Shown here: one piece after another, positions 12,175 through 23,479 of the stretch | Numbering within the stretch: the first letter of the stretch is position 1 | Layout: every line of letters starts with the position of its first letter | NCBI GenBank assembly: GCA_008508345.1 | Contig: QNGE01000292.1 | Location: 124,001-188,000, forward strand | From: Paragonimus westermani | Lineage: Eukaryota; Platyhelminthes; Trematoda; Plagiorchiida; Troglotrematidae | Direction of reading: 5' to 3' | Length of the DNA stretch: 64,000 nucleotides | Made by a program: the position numbers and the translations under genes | Notes under the pieces: generated by a model | The model's input: only the letters and a program-made list of their open reading frames with translations | Told to the model about the DNA's origin: nothing | Database searches by the model: none

Positions 12175-13019
12175 GGGAACTGATACAGCTTTAGGCTACA
12201 GCGGCCAATGCGGAGTGATGGAGGACCTACTTGTGGCGGTTGGTCCCATGAGTGGCGTCGACGTTTACCACGTCAGGGAACCGTCTGAATAACTGCACTT
12301 ACTCTCTGCGTGTGAAAAATATGTGCGTGTACCTATTACTGTCGTTTCTGATGACACGCAGCACGCCGTTTTTTTCTATATGGTCCAGGATTTGTGGCAG
12401 ATTTTCTGCTACATTAGTGCACACTAACCCACTTACTTATCACTGGCGGTTTCAACCGATGACGGATGTTGCAAATATCCATGGTAGTTATATACTTGCC
12501 AAAAACATCCGCAACATACTGCTTCAACTCAGCAGTTGGCGTGTTGTACTCAAAAAGATGTCTCGAGTTGTTCACTCCACTGTCTGTGACCTGACGAATC
12601 CTTGGATGTGCATCTTACAGCAAGGCAGTTAGGTCGTGGTTGTGCTCCAACGTGAAAGAGCTAACAACCAATACGGTATTCCTCTTAACTACGTTAAATC
12701 GTGATTGACAGCATGTATCACGGGAACTGTGCAATGGGAAGTATTTGAACTGAACTCACTAAACACGTCGTACTCCACGGCTTTCTCTCTTAAGTCGCTT
12801 GTGTTTTATACAACGGAACGCCATCTGACATGTAAACTCAACGGCAAACACACTCACATGATCATATTTCAAGCGTCCACTGCCTGATTTCTTGCTTGAA
12901 CCAAGCACATACAGAACATTGTGATCCTTCATGTACCTATCTAAGCAACTTTTGAACTCGCTGGAGCCAGCAAATTTGCGATTCTCAAAGACATCTTTGA
13001 AGCCCTGTAAATAATCCAT
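12175..13019 (-). pseudogene. MULE transposase fragment B: FAR1-like DNA-binding domain and first catalytic Asp
   Basis: On the minus strand the frame 13019-12759 gives FENRKFAGSSEFKSCLDRYM...SSKKSGSGRLKYDHVSVFAV, the opening of the FAR1/FLYWCH-like DNA-binding region of ZSWIM-type MULE transposases. After a frame change it continues TLEHNHDLTALL, TPTAELKQYVADVFGKY and MDICNIRHRL, the expected HxH and 'expand and recognise' helices. Another frame change leads to TNVAENLPQILDHIEKNGVL, and then FPDVVNVDATHGTNRHK. The Asp of VDATHGTN (codon 12257-12259) matches the first DDE Asp of MULEs. The element is truncated just after this, and no SWIM domain follows. It is a separate, better-preserved relative of the copy at 15130-17141. 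Confidence 0.7.
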
Positions 13020-13394
13020 AACCTAAAGTGGAATATAAGACAACATCGGTCGAATATTAATCACACGTGAAAAAATTATTCACGAGATACTACATTTATA
13101 CCGTCACAACACCTACCACCGCTAATTTCGATCTCGGCGCCAAATGAAGGATAAACTGATTTACGGTCGACTACAACAAATCTTTTTAAATCTCCTGATG
13201 CTCTCTGTTATGGAAATCAATGACTTCCACATTCCTGGGCGACACCACGGAAATATCGTCCAATGCTCAATGATTTCTCATTTTATCGCCGTCTAACGGC
13301 AGATTTCACTCCCTGCGGGTAATTTTCATCGTGCACAACGTTGACGTAGCGGTCACTTTAAATTCGATCCGTGCGCACTTGATAGTTTCGGTCC
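13020..13394. other. no gene recognised
   Basis: This lies between the MULE fragment and the next LTR. Nothing was recognised, apart from a CTCCCTGCGGGTAA string at 13309-13322 that also occurs (reverse strand) near 10890-10903 in the LTR region, suggesting old retroelement DNA. Confidence 0.4.
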
Positions 13395-13605
13395 TGTAGC
13401 ATACAGGCCAGCCGCTTTCACTCTGACTGTCCGTGACGCTTGTGGCCCGAATCTCGAGCAAGATGGAGGCACCGGGGAACAGCGTTCTTCCGAATTAGGG
13501 GTTCGAACAACAGTCCTGAAAACGGCACCGATAACACAGCAGCACGACCGTTACACAACCCAAATTCAATTCGTGCGCGCTAGCTGGTTTCGGTTGCTTG
13601 TTACA
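13395..13605 (+). repeat. LTR copy, shortened
   Basis: It starts TGTAGCATACAGGCCAG and ends GGTTGCTTGTTACA. The body shares GGGTTCGAACAACAGTC, CACAGCAGCACGACCGTTAC and ATTCAATTCGTGCGCGC with the copies at 11313-11588 and 13658-13942. About 70 bp are missing from the middle relative to the 285-bp copy. The five bases on either side (GGTCC and CTACT) do not match, so either the boundaries are eroded or the copy is not an intact solo LTR. Confidence 0.7.
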
Positions 13606-13657
13606 CTACTGATGCAGTGGATGACCTTGAAGCACAATTTCCTCATTGTGCAACTGG

Positions 13658-13942
13658 TGTAACATGCAGGCCATCTGACTCTACTCTGGATGCCCGCGAC
13701 TTCGCGGACCAACCCTCAAGCAACGTGGACGTACCAGGGTACAGCGCTCTTCCGATGTAGGGGTTCAAACAACAGTTCTGAAAAGAGAAACAAAACGAAC
13801 AAGCATGAGCCGTAGGCCCAGTAAGTCATGTACACGACTCACACAAACGTAAGCTAAATCGGCACCGGCAACACAGCAGCACGCCCGTTACACAACCCAA
13901 ATTCAATTCGTGCGCGCTTGCTGGTTTCGGTTGCGCGTGACA
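13658..13942 (+). repeat. solo LTR with 5-bp target-site duplication
   Basis: This 285-bp unit begins TGTAACATGCAGGCC and ends TTGCGCGTGACA. It is flanked by ACTGG at 13653-13657 and again at 13943-13947, a perfect 5-bp target duplication as made by Ty3/Gypsy integrases. No internal region is present, so this is a solo LTR left by LTR-LTR recombination. It is the best-preserved member of the LTR family in this window and runs opposite to the copy at 11313-11588. Confidence 0.85.
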
Positions 13943-13983
13943 ACTGGCTATCCCAGAGGGGTTGGAGTAAAGCACATGTGAAT

Positions 13984-14682
13984 ACATTCATATGCACATA
14001 TATAAGGGTAAACGCATGTATGTATATACATCTATGTGTTTACAAATGTATATATGATTAGATATGTATATATAATCATATATATATATATATGTATATA
14101 TATTATCATGTGTACATGTGTATATATACATATAGATGAACACGTGTATATCTATATATATGTATATATATTTATATGCACGTATACATGTCTGTGCACA
14201 TGTGTGCAACGTGATATATGTACTTATGAATATCCATATGTAAATTAATGTATATACATATGTACATATATATATAAATATACGTATGTGCATATAAATA
14301 TATACATATATATATTATAAAAATATATATGGATATATATATAGACAAATATTTCTCTGGAAGTATATGTGGATATATATGTATATATGCATAGCCATAC
14401 ATGTTTATATACCCATGCACGCATATATGCGTATGCATACACATACAGCTAAATATAAATATATATATATAGCTATCTGTATACATGTATTCAGAGAGCT
14501 GTATTTATATAGCTATGTATATCTATATAAACCTACGTATATATATATATATACGCAGGTATACCTGGTATAAACATATATATATGTTTATATATAAAAA
14601 CCTAGATATATGTATATATAGCGATCTGTATACATACATAATGATATAAATGTAATATATATATATATGTATATATGGCTAA
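13984..14682. repeat. TA/CATA-rich microsatellite block
   Basis: About 0.7 kb is built almost only of TA, GTATATA, CATATA and TGTGTA runs on both strands. The long open frames here (many Tyr and Ile) are a by-product of the repeat. The sequence is highly self-complementary and can form cruciforms or hairpins. Confidence 0.9.
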
Positions 14683-15129
14683 CGGCAGTAAGCACTGCAA
14701 ATCAGTTTGAAAATAGACGCACACTGCTAGCGGTCTGGTATACCCACAGAGGAATCACTGAAGGAAGACTCAGTGAACCTCACTGGACTAACGGCAATAA
14801 CCATTGCAAAATGAAAACATGAGCATGGCTCGTGAAACCATAACGTGTGTGGCCCTTAATAGGGTCGCGGGTTCTTTCACATGACGCTTGAGAGCGCCGT
14901 TTCTTCATGGGATCACCGAGGACGTCAATCTCCGGCATATCCTTGTCAATCACACGGCTTTCAGGTTTAGACTTCCTGCGCGTGTTAGAGACAGGCGGTT
15001 GTTTTTATTAAATCTGCAGGCATCAGGCTTAACTCATCAGACATGCATGCAATCCTACTTGTGGACGGCATCTGTGTAGCACACCTTGGGGGCGTGGGTT
15101 GTGGGGAAAGTGCTGCATGCAGGGATATT
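14683..15129. other. no gene; short diverged direct repeat
   Basis: A CTAACGGCA(G/A)TAA motif with following GCAAA occurs at about 14688-14712 and again at about 14787-14811, 99 bases apart, flanking an otherwise unassigned stretch. Nothing else was recognised up to the end of the transposase remnant at 15130. Confidence 0.4.
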
Positions 15130-17141
15130 TTAGTTGACTACCAAGCTTTTCCTGACCAACGGAACCCCTCTGCTACTAACCCCTTCAAGGTTAGAAGAGA
15201 AGGGTTCATACCATTCGCTACTGTTGCCCACTGCTTTTTCCGGCCAGAAGTTCTCGAACGGTGCTCGGCCGCTTATCTGCATAATCTTCCTACCTGGGAT
15301 TGAACAGTGCGATATTAGGTCAGGATGGTTAGAAAGCAACTCATTTATCCCTCGCAACGCAGCTACATGTCTACAATTGTTGACTGCGCTCATACATCCT
15401 AAACTAACGGCTGTATCCTGGCAATCGTCTTCAGCATTCCTTATTCTGTTCAAACGAGAAGTGGAAACAGGTGCAGGCATACAAATAAGCGGCTCATCAA
15501 ACTGGGAAACCGGGATTTCTGCTTCCTCATTGGCTGGCAACAACCACCGATTTCCCGCAACCAAACCGGTAAAGGGTCTGTCGATCAAACGAAACATAGC
15601 AACAATATGACAACAGGGGAGCATCCATTGGGATGAGAAGCAGCAGTCACATTTGGTATCCCCTACAATATCAACGTGGAAAATGCGCCCTTTGCTGCAG
15701 CGCACTTCCCATGTGCCTTTCGCATAGGCTACGTATACTATCTGGGCGCCGTTGTAATTCCTGAGGAAAACATCCGTGGCATATTGCGATAACGGTTTCA
15801 GAATGACTAACAGAAATTCCCGGCATACAGATGACTCAAACAACCTCATGCACTCAGTGTTCAACCTACACTGGCGTCCCTCCAACACATTGTCGCGACG
15901 TTCCACATCATGCTGGAAAAACTGCATACAAAATGGAACGTTCAGACAGCAATTTTGATGTGCTTGTTTTCGTGGTCAACACGGTTGGTGGTAAGATTAC
16001 CGAACAAAGCCGTGGACTCAAGTTTATGCAAAGCCCAACCCATTTTATAAGGCAGCCAAGTGTCTGCAAGATGCTGATATGCCTCATAACTGACAGACTT
16101 CACAGCCTGCAGCAATCTGTTAAATTGACCGTTGTTCACAGTAGAAACCATATTGCGGGTCCACTGGTAAGTACGGTTCTTCTGATAATCGCTTATGCCT
16201 ACCAACTGGCGGGAACGCCGGGACACATCATGCAGTAAATGGAAACGGCAGAATACGATGGCACACTGTGGAAAGACTTCACCGATCACCGTCATCTGTG
16301 CTGCTGAACGGACAGCAATGAATGTGCGAACAGCAGCATTTTAAGCAGGTTTTCCAAAACTATCCTACATCTGACAGTAGTTTTGTTAGGTATAATTATA
16401 TAAAAAATATGCTACTCGAACTCCAGTTACATCTTCCAACATATCATGCCATGGTATAAAGCCGCCATAGTTTAACTGATGGGCTGCATTTCCTAGAACG
16501 ACATCTCCATACCTGGGACAAAGTTGGAATGTACCTTTCGGTACAAACATAGCGAACCTTAACACATTCTCCCGGAGTAGAAACCTATAGCTGCCTTCCA
16601 CTTTTAATACTTCTCGCGACTTCATAATCTCGTTTCGATCATCTAATTTGCTGTGCCTCGTAAGTAGATTAGATAAATCGTGCCGACGCATTCTAATCCC
16701 ATACTTCCTGTTCACGTACGTCCTCATTTCACAAGCACTCTTAAAATGGCTCATCATCTAACATACGTGCAGTTCAGCATCAATAGCCAGACGTCTATTC
16801 TTGGAATATATATTCGGCTTACCAACCTGGAAGTCGTGTGAGTGCACCAGATTTGCTTTCTCGATTTGATATCCATCGGTGCGACCCAGGAGGCTTGACT
16901 TCTGCAATCTGCAAAACTACAATTTATCGTAACAATTGATGAAAGAAACATTACCGTTTGGAGGGCTTCGTTCGCTGTATACAGTGTACGCTTTTGTACA
17001 CCGCACTTCCATACGGGCAGCCTGGCGGCAGGCATATTCCTCTATGCTTTTTAGCACTTGCAGCGGTCTGCGAAGTGTTAATGTGAAAGCTTGTACAAGT
17101 TTCTCGTTAAAATCTGCACAAGTCTTCAAAATGCTCTTCAA
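15130..17141 (-). pseudogene. MULE transposase A: FAR1-like, MULE and SWIM domains (broken)
   Basis: Read on the minus strand. 17141-16760 carries the FAR1-like region (LQVLKSIEEYACRQAARM, then LVHSHDFQVGKPNIYSKN) with in-frame TAG at 16917-16919 and 16758-16760. 16757-16386 carries FKSACEMRTYVNRKYGIRM and the start of the MULE core, where the position of the first catalytic Asp reads GNAAHQLN instead of (V)DATHGTN, so the Asp is lost. After about 90 non-coding bases (a possible intron or decay) 16295-15942 gives EVFPQCAIVFCRFHLLHDVS and the conserved TTNRVDHENKHIK. After a frameshift, 15927-15130 holds the SWIM zinc finger CDC-x9-CCH at residues about 93-107 of that frame. The domain order is that of ZSWIM1/3-like proteins, which are domesticated MULEs. 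Two TAGs, a frameshift and the missing Asp say this copy is dead as a transposase. Confidence 0.8.
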
Positions 17142-18099
17142 GCTTTTGGTACTTCAAATTGAATATCTTTCCGAACGTGCTCTCATCGTTCACCGCCACG
17201 CTGATTCAACGTACGAAAGTGATTCACCGATAATGGACCATTTAAACACTGTAACGTCCGATTTTATCATATATGATGTTTTTCAGATCTCACTTGGAAA
17301 TATCACTTGTACTATTTTACTAAAACTTCAGGTCACGTTTATTCCATCGGAGTTTTCCAGTTTCTTGTGTACGAAAGGAAACACACTCCCGGTTACTCTG
17401 GGGGAACTTTCAAATATATTTTCAGACTGTTTCACCATTACCTGATAGAATTAGCATCGAAAAAATGCTGAAATAGTTTTGGTCAGACTAGGCAGGACGA
17501 AAAATCCGAAAATGCGTCGAACGATTGGACAGAATTCAGCGCAGGATTTCGTTGATTGCTGGAAACCATCTAAAAGTCAAAAATCTCGCGAACCGTTCAG
17601 TCAGGACGAAGTTTAGTGCTGTTTTCACAACGGATATTCACGGTATTAAGGAAAGGAACACAAACAGACATGTTCAGTGAGAAAGGTGGTCATATGCGGT
17701 GGTCATATTTTTACTATGAGGAATAATGTGTATGTCACATTTGTAGTGGCCTCATCAACAGAGTGATGAGATATAACTGAAATACGGTAACACTAAAAAC
17801 GTTGGAATGGCCAAAGGTGCGTAAAAATGGTGTAAATATTGTCAAAAGGAGGACGTATCCAAAAAATGGAAATGACTTATTGACAAACCAAAATCCGTGG
17901 AATTGGATAAGCCACCACTCGAGAGAAAGACAGCGTTAAGATGTTGTCCGGATGACGACTAATAAATAATTCCACACACGATGTGGAATGACGAACGTTC
18001 GGTGTCGATAGGTCAACGAACACCTGGAGCTAGAGAAAGTTTCACCGTGCGATTACTTCATATCCCAAATGTCCACCCAAACGAAGAAGACAGACACGA
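17142..18099. other. no gene recognised
   Basis: This is the 5' side of the MULE remnant on the minus strand. A plus frame from 16936 to 17445 is antisense to the transposase and continues here, but it resembles nothing. No terminal inverted repeat for the MULE could be identified by eye. Confidence 0.4.
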
Positions 18100-18319
18100 C
18101 GCTCGTTAACTCCGGTTTTTTGTTGATCAAGTCAACCAAATTAAAAAAATTATGGTGATGCTTTCAAACAAGTGTACAGGTGAAGTTAACGACACGGTGC
18201 CTACAGAAATATACAAAAATGAGTTGGAAAATATAATTATGAACTGTAGACACTGCAAGTCCTCATGCGATGTTATTATTCTTACTTTGATCACTGCAAT
18301 ATTTAACCCTGTCGATTAG
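18100..18319 (+). pseudogene. non-LTR (RTE-like) reverse transcriptase fragment
   Basis: One plus-strand frame reads RFFVDQVNQIKKIMVMLSNK and then CTGEVNDTVPTEIYKNEL. This corresponds to the RT region in which RTE and related LINEs have a helix followed by NKxxGxDxIPAEIYK. It ends at a TAG at 18317-18319 after ITAIFNPVD, where family members read an L...VWN segment. The catalytic core is absent, so only about 70 codons of an old 5'-truncated or fragmented copy remain. The match is motif-level only. Confidence 0.5.
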
Positions 18320-18780
18320 TTGTTATGGTATTTCGCGGTTCACTAGGGATTTATTCAAGCAACCGGCATGTTGAGTATACGAGTTGAAAGTCCGCATGAA
18401 AGGTGCATGTTTAACTACGACTCATATAGGGTTATTCTGCTAGATTTATTAGTTAGTTCCACTCTTATGTATCTTTAAACAATTTGGATTATATCTGCAC
18501 ATTCGCTGCACATCTGTGCGCTGTTGTATGGGACAGTCTGTACCCCATTAATGAAGCAGATCTTGAGCATTTTGTTCGGCAGTCATCAACTTGGGGGTGT
18601 TTAGCAATACTGCCTTGTATCCACCCGGGCAAAACTTACGGACACGCTCTCTGAGTACCTGACAAAAAGAAGCCACAGGAATGTTCAACACGTTATTCCT
18701 GCCCATCACTGGATTAGCCGCCCTGTTTTCCTTAAATATCGTCCCTTTCAAAATTGGCGTGGTTTCACAGCGAATGACCG
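18320..18780. other. no gene recognised
   Basis: Nothing was identified between the LINE scrap and the left arm of the inverted repeat. Confidence 0.4.
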
Positions 18781-19493
18781 TTCTCTCTAGCCAGTTGTCG
18801 TAACTGAATCTTGGTTAGCGCCAGAAAAATCAGAGGTATCATTCTTTGCGGAGACCCAGCACTCTCCGCAGTGATCGAGATGGTCGGTGTGGTGTAGTGA
18901 TGACAAAACTAGCTTAATACCTCACTAAATTTCGATGACACGCTCTCTCACAGATCCGCCAAAATCCCTTTGGTGTGCTTTGGAAAAAGCCCAGTACAGT
19001 GCGCGAAGTCAGTGTCACCCACAATCCTCCTGAAGCCACACTCCGGTTTGGATGATTAGTGAGACGAGGAACTCTTGACGGGATAGAAAACTTGTACCCC
19101 CTGATTTTTAACCAGTCCCAGCAAAGTGCGAATCCTTTTACAAGGATATCATAACTTTTGACGCCACCCGACATCGCGGTCCAAAGGAACGTGAACAAGA
19201 AGGCTTTTAAGTAGTCAACCGTGACCACCAGCCTTCACAACGTCAAACCAATTTATGATGGTGTAGCAACCCGGAGATTTTACTGGCCTGCCCGCGGTGT
19301 GATGTGTAAAATAGTTCCAAAACTCATAGCTGCATATTGTGCGTAGACTATTGTGAAGGTTCGCATGATGTTTGCTGTCCGATTGTTTGTCTACATGTCA
19401 TGTGACCGAGGCGCGAACCCGGACACACACGTGCCACAGTCTCCTGCTTCACTCGCTTGTCGACGGCCAGTCTCTAGCCTCCCTAGCTAAATC
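18781..19493 (+). repeat. inverted repeat 1, left arm
   Basis: This arm is repeated as its reverse complement at 19701-20412. The outer end is TTCTCTCTAGCCAGTTGTCG against AGAGAA at 20407-20412, with a 2-base indel. The inner end near 19493 shows a few substitutions. Between them the match looks base-perfect, including an identical 104-codon frame on both arms. The 9-mer TCTCTAGCC occurs at both ends of the arm (18784-18792 and 19471-19479). No protein family was recognised in the arm. Confidence 0.9.
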
Positions 19494-19700
19494 GCGCGTC
19501 GGTGCCGTTTGCATCGCCAGAAAATACTACGTGCACATTTCTCCGAAAAAGATTGGGTCTCTCCTCCCAATAGCCTTTTGTTTTTCGCGTCTGACGATTT
19601 TGTACCTGTGGAAAAAGCAACATCGTGCGTCCAGCAGTGAATATTGTTACGATGAAACGCACAGATGGTCTCCAATGGAGCTATAAACGCCATCGACAGG
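19494..19700. other. spacer of inverted repeat 1
   Basis: 207 bp of unique sequence separate the two arms. No gene or motif was recognised. Confidence 0.7.
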
Positions 19701-20412
19701 CGATTTATCTAGAGAGGCTAGAGACTGGCCGTCGACAAGCGAGTGAAGCAGGAGACTGTGGCACGTGTGTGTCCGGGTTCGCGCCTCGGTCACATGACAT
19801 GTAGACAAACAATCGGACAGCAAACATCATGCGAACCTTCACAATAGTCTACGCACAATATGCAGCTATGAGTTTTGGAACTATTTTACACATCACACCG
19901 CGGGCAGGCCAGTAAAATCTCCGGGTTGCTACACCATCATAAATTGGTTTGACGTTGTGAAGGCTGGTGGTCACGGTTGACTACTTAAAAGCCTTCTTGT
20001 TCACGTTCCTTTGGACCGCGATGTCGGGTGGCGTCAAAAGTTATGATATCCTTGTAAAAGGATTCGCACTTTGCTGGGACTGGTTAAAAATCAGGGGGTA
20101 CAAGTTTTCTATCCCGTCAAGAGTTCCTCGTCTCACTAATCATCCAAACCGGAGTGTGGCTTCAGGAGGATTGTGGGTGACACTGACTTCGCGCACTGTA
20201 CTGGGCTTTTTCCAAAGCACACCAAAGGGATTTTGGCGGATCTGTGAGAGAGCGTGTCATCGAAATTTAGTGAGGTATTAAGCTAGTTTTGTCATCACTA
20301 CACCACACCGACCATCTCGATCACTGCGGAGAGTGCTGGGTCTCCGCAAAGAATGATACCTCTGATTTTTCTGGCGCTAACCAAGATTCAGTTACGACAA
20401 CTAGCTAGAGAA
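19701..20412 (-). repeat. inverted repeat 1, right arm
   Basis: This is the reverse complement of 18781-19493. A possible 4-bp flanking duplication ACCG is present at 18777-18780 and 20413-20416, as would be seen if the whole fold-back unit (TTCTCT...AGAGAA) had inserted as one element. Confidence 0.9.
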
Positions 20413-23400
20413 ACCGGTTGCTAAATAGTTGACCACTCCAGCAGCAATAGCACTCAGGAGTGTGGCACCAGCGGTTCGCGTGCAGTGGACAGCAAAACAC
20501 TGTTTAGTTCACGGTTGCTTATATTGTTCATCCAAAGATTATTGTGACTACCTACGTCTGCCTTAACGGATGCAGTCTGTTCTGTTCGAGTGGCGAAGGT
20601 ACCATCAGTTTTATCTACCGACATAAATAATCCGTTTTTGTTCATGTTTACAGCGCTTATTCCCCTAGGACTTGTTTCCGTGTAAACGGTCGAATTGTGT
20701 GAAACCCAATCCAATTTTGAAAATGTGTACGACAGGCATTACACGACTTCCGTACACCTAAGGCCAACATTTCTAAAAACAGAGCAGCTGTCAGCACTCC
20801 AGACACTTTATGCACTGATGGACGCGACGGTCTAGATGTACGGGATACGTTAGTCGCCGATAAAATTGGTGCTATAGTTCCACAGATAGGTGACCACTGA
20901 GCCGGGTCGTGGTCAATGTCCAAACCTTCTGAAGTTTCACGTGCAATTATACAACTTCGGCTAACTTAGGCGGAGGGGACTGATGGAAGCTGATCAGGAC
21001 CCGATTGAACTTCGCTGAGCTGGCCTTGACGCAGATCGCTTCTGGTTGGCGTGTCAGGATGGCAAAAGCTGCTACCGAGACCTTTTCCATATAATTTACA
21101 GAGTCGGCTATGACATTAGTCAATCTTGGACTTTAAGCGTTCAGGGTTCTAAGATCACGAAGACGGCTATCTTTTGATGGGAGAGGTATTCTTGATTCAT
21201 AGAATGCTGATAAAAACGCTGCGTTCGTTACTGTCGTGTACCCCCACGTCAGCAGGGTTGAAAGCAATAGTTCCACATAAATCAAATTTCTCGATCGATA
21301 AGCCATTGGAATGCTTTAAACAAGGGATTTGGAATTCTGTTTAGTCGTTTTAGTAATCCCTGAGATGCCCTTTGGTTGGTGATGTAATGGTGGCGCTGAA
21401 AGGTTATCATTTACGCTAGACAAGGCTACGCACGTCGGATTATTAGATATTTTTAAAATGTTACCTCCTGTCAATTTTGTTTCACTGGATCATGCCTGTT
21501 GTTCATTCCGAAGTGTAAGACCTCGTCCTGGCAATGTGCGTGAATTTAGGCTATTTTCGGACTTGGCTGCACGCATCTATGGCTCACCAGTACAATTGAC
21601 TCAGTCAAAACTGACGTCGCATATTCACCGTTAACCATGCTCAGTCCAACTATCCGCTGTTTCGTTCTGAGCTTTGGGGTGGAGTAAGACCGCTGACAAC
21701 ATAAGCATAGATAAAACGATCCACATGTAGGGTGCTGATTAATGGTTCCATAAACTTCAATCTGTATAGAGCAATTGAAAGTGAGATGAACCTATCCATC
21801 GTATTAGGTACACACCGGGGCTCATTGCTTGATGATGAAAATCACTTTGCAAGACAGGCAGCGATCAGTCTTCGAAGTGGGCAGAGGAAAAAATGTACCA
21901 AGAGCACCCCTTCTACTTCCCACAGGTTGTAACGGATGTTTCCATGTCGGCGTGGCACAGAATGATAACATTTACTGGCAGAACGTCTTCACAACAAGGC
22001 TGCTTTGAGACATATTCTCAGTCAAGTTAGGCTTAGGAAAATAACAGAATGAGTAAATACTAGAGTGAATGAACTTAATGATATACCCAGGCATGTTTCA
22101 GACTGTAGCGTCGGTTAGCCAGAAATGAAGAGAAAATGACCAACGAATATACTAAGTGAGACATTGAACAGTTTTCTACCGAACTAAAGGCAACATCAGC
22201 CATAAAGAGTACATGACTAATTATTCCAGCCGAATACTTAGGCAGCCGGCGAAAGGGTATTATAGTCCATAATGAATAAAGCATTCTGACAACGTAATCA
22301 ATGACAGACTCGCCAAACGAAGGTGAGGATAAAGTTAGCGGAACAATTTGGTGAGTGACTCAGTGCGATGCAGATAAGGATAGAACATCAAGGCAGAACG
22401 GGAGATGAGTAAACTTTTGACACAATGGAAGAATTGAAAAAGCAAATGTGCCACTTTAATCAATACGCTGACAAGTGAGTGCCGTACGATGTACCTGTTT
22501 TCTCCCAGTTTTTGTATTGCGCCAATACTTGAAGGCATTCAAAACCCCACTGCTATAATAAGCACTTGCTGTGGCAGCAATCCACAATAAAATACGCCTG
22601 TTTCTGCCACATCACAAGGCGAATCAGCTCTTCAAAGTTCAAGGAATCGGTGAGTAGGTCATACAGCGGTTGACAGCCGCTTGCGGAGCTAACACCCGAA
22701 AGACTACAGTGAAGTGACGACTGAGTTGTCTCTCTTACTAGGCGATACACCAGTGTGAAGGCTGTACCATATCGGGAAGAATGACCAGAGCAATTTTTCC
22801 ATGAAATACATCTACTAAACAGACAAGGACTCAGCGAAGCTTTGAACTGCATAAAACGGTGAGCCTTAATTGCTCACTGGTGGCAGTCCATTTCAATGAG
22901 AGGAAAACTTGTGACGAAGTCTGGTTTAACAGACGTCAGTTTTATATTAGGCCAATTAGTATTATGCCCATCTAACACATTAGGGCCTACAACAGCCAAA
23001 AGCTTCTCAGCCAGCGAAACAAAACAACAAAGGCAACAATGAAATTCCGTTAGAAGCAATGCGCCCATCTTGAGGTCACAAAGCTGATGAATCAGCTAAC
23101 AATTGTGTGTTATCATCCTGGTACCACTGTGGGTACTTGTGTTACCTTACGAATGAAAATTTACACAACGTACTGCCACAAAATTTTATGATTCGGATCA
23201 GGTGCCACGGCTTCAATAGTTGTTATATGCTGAATCTACATCATCTCCGTCGCTGTAGACTACACCCCTTCTCGTCTGCGTGTTTGAACCCACGCTATCT
23301 AGATTACCGAATTCGCCGCCACATACCAACGGAACAGATGCCGTGTGATCCAATTCATAAACACGTCCTGACCTACTTGAATTGAGCAATCGCACGCGAT

Positions 23401-23479
23401 CGTTCTGTTGATGAACACTGTCCCAACGTATCCAACGTCTTTTCAAGACTGACTGAAGATGGATCGGGATTTAATTAAA
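20413..23479. other. no gene recognised
   Basis: About 3 kb of AT-rich sequence. Frames reach 99 codons (22553-22852 minus, Cys- and Ser-rich) without resemblance to a known family. No RNA gene or repeat was identified. Confidence 0.4.

Noticed and set aside
13988..14573. Long Tyr/Ile-rich frames in the TA block
   Set aside because: Produced by the microsatellite on both strands; no coding content.
15134..15610. 158-codon plus-strand frame
   Set aside because: Antisense to the SWIM-domain frame of the MULE remnant.
16936..17445. 169-codon plus-strand frame
   Set aside because: Antisense to the FAR1-like part of the MULE transposase and without any family resemblance of its own.
18914..19228. 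104-codon frame duplicated on both arms of inverted repeat 1 (also 19967-20281)
   Set aside because: It is identical in both arms only because the DNA is. No family, signal or supported start, so it is not called as a gene.
19416..19450. B-box-like GGTTCGCGCC on the minus strand of inverted repeat 1 arm (and its mirror)
   Set aside because: Only a partial A-box-like string upstream and no cloverleaf; not enough to call a tRNA-derived SINE.
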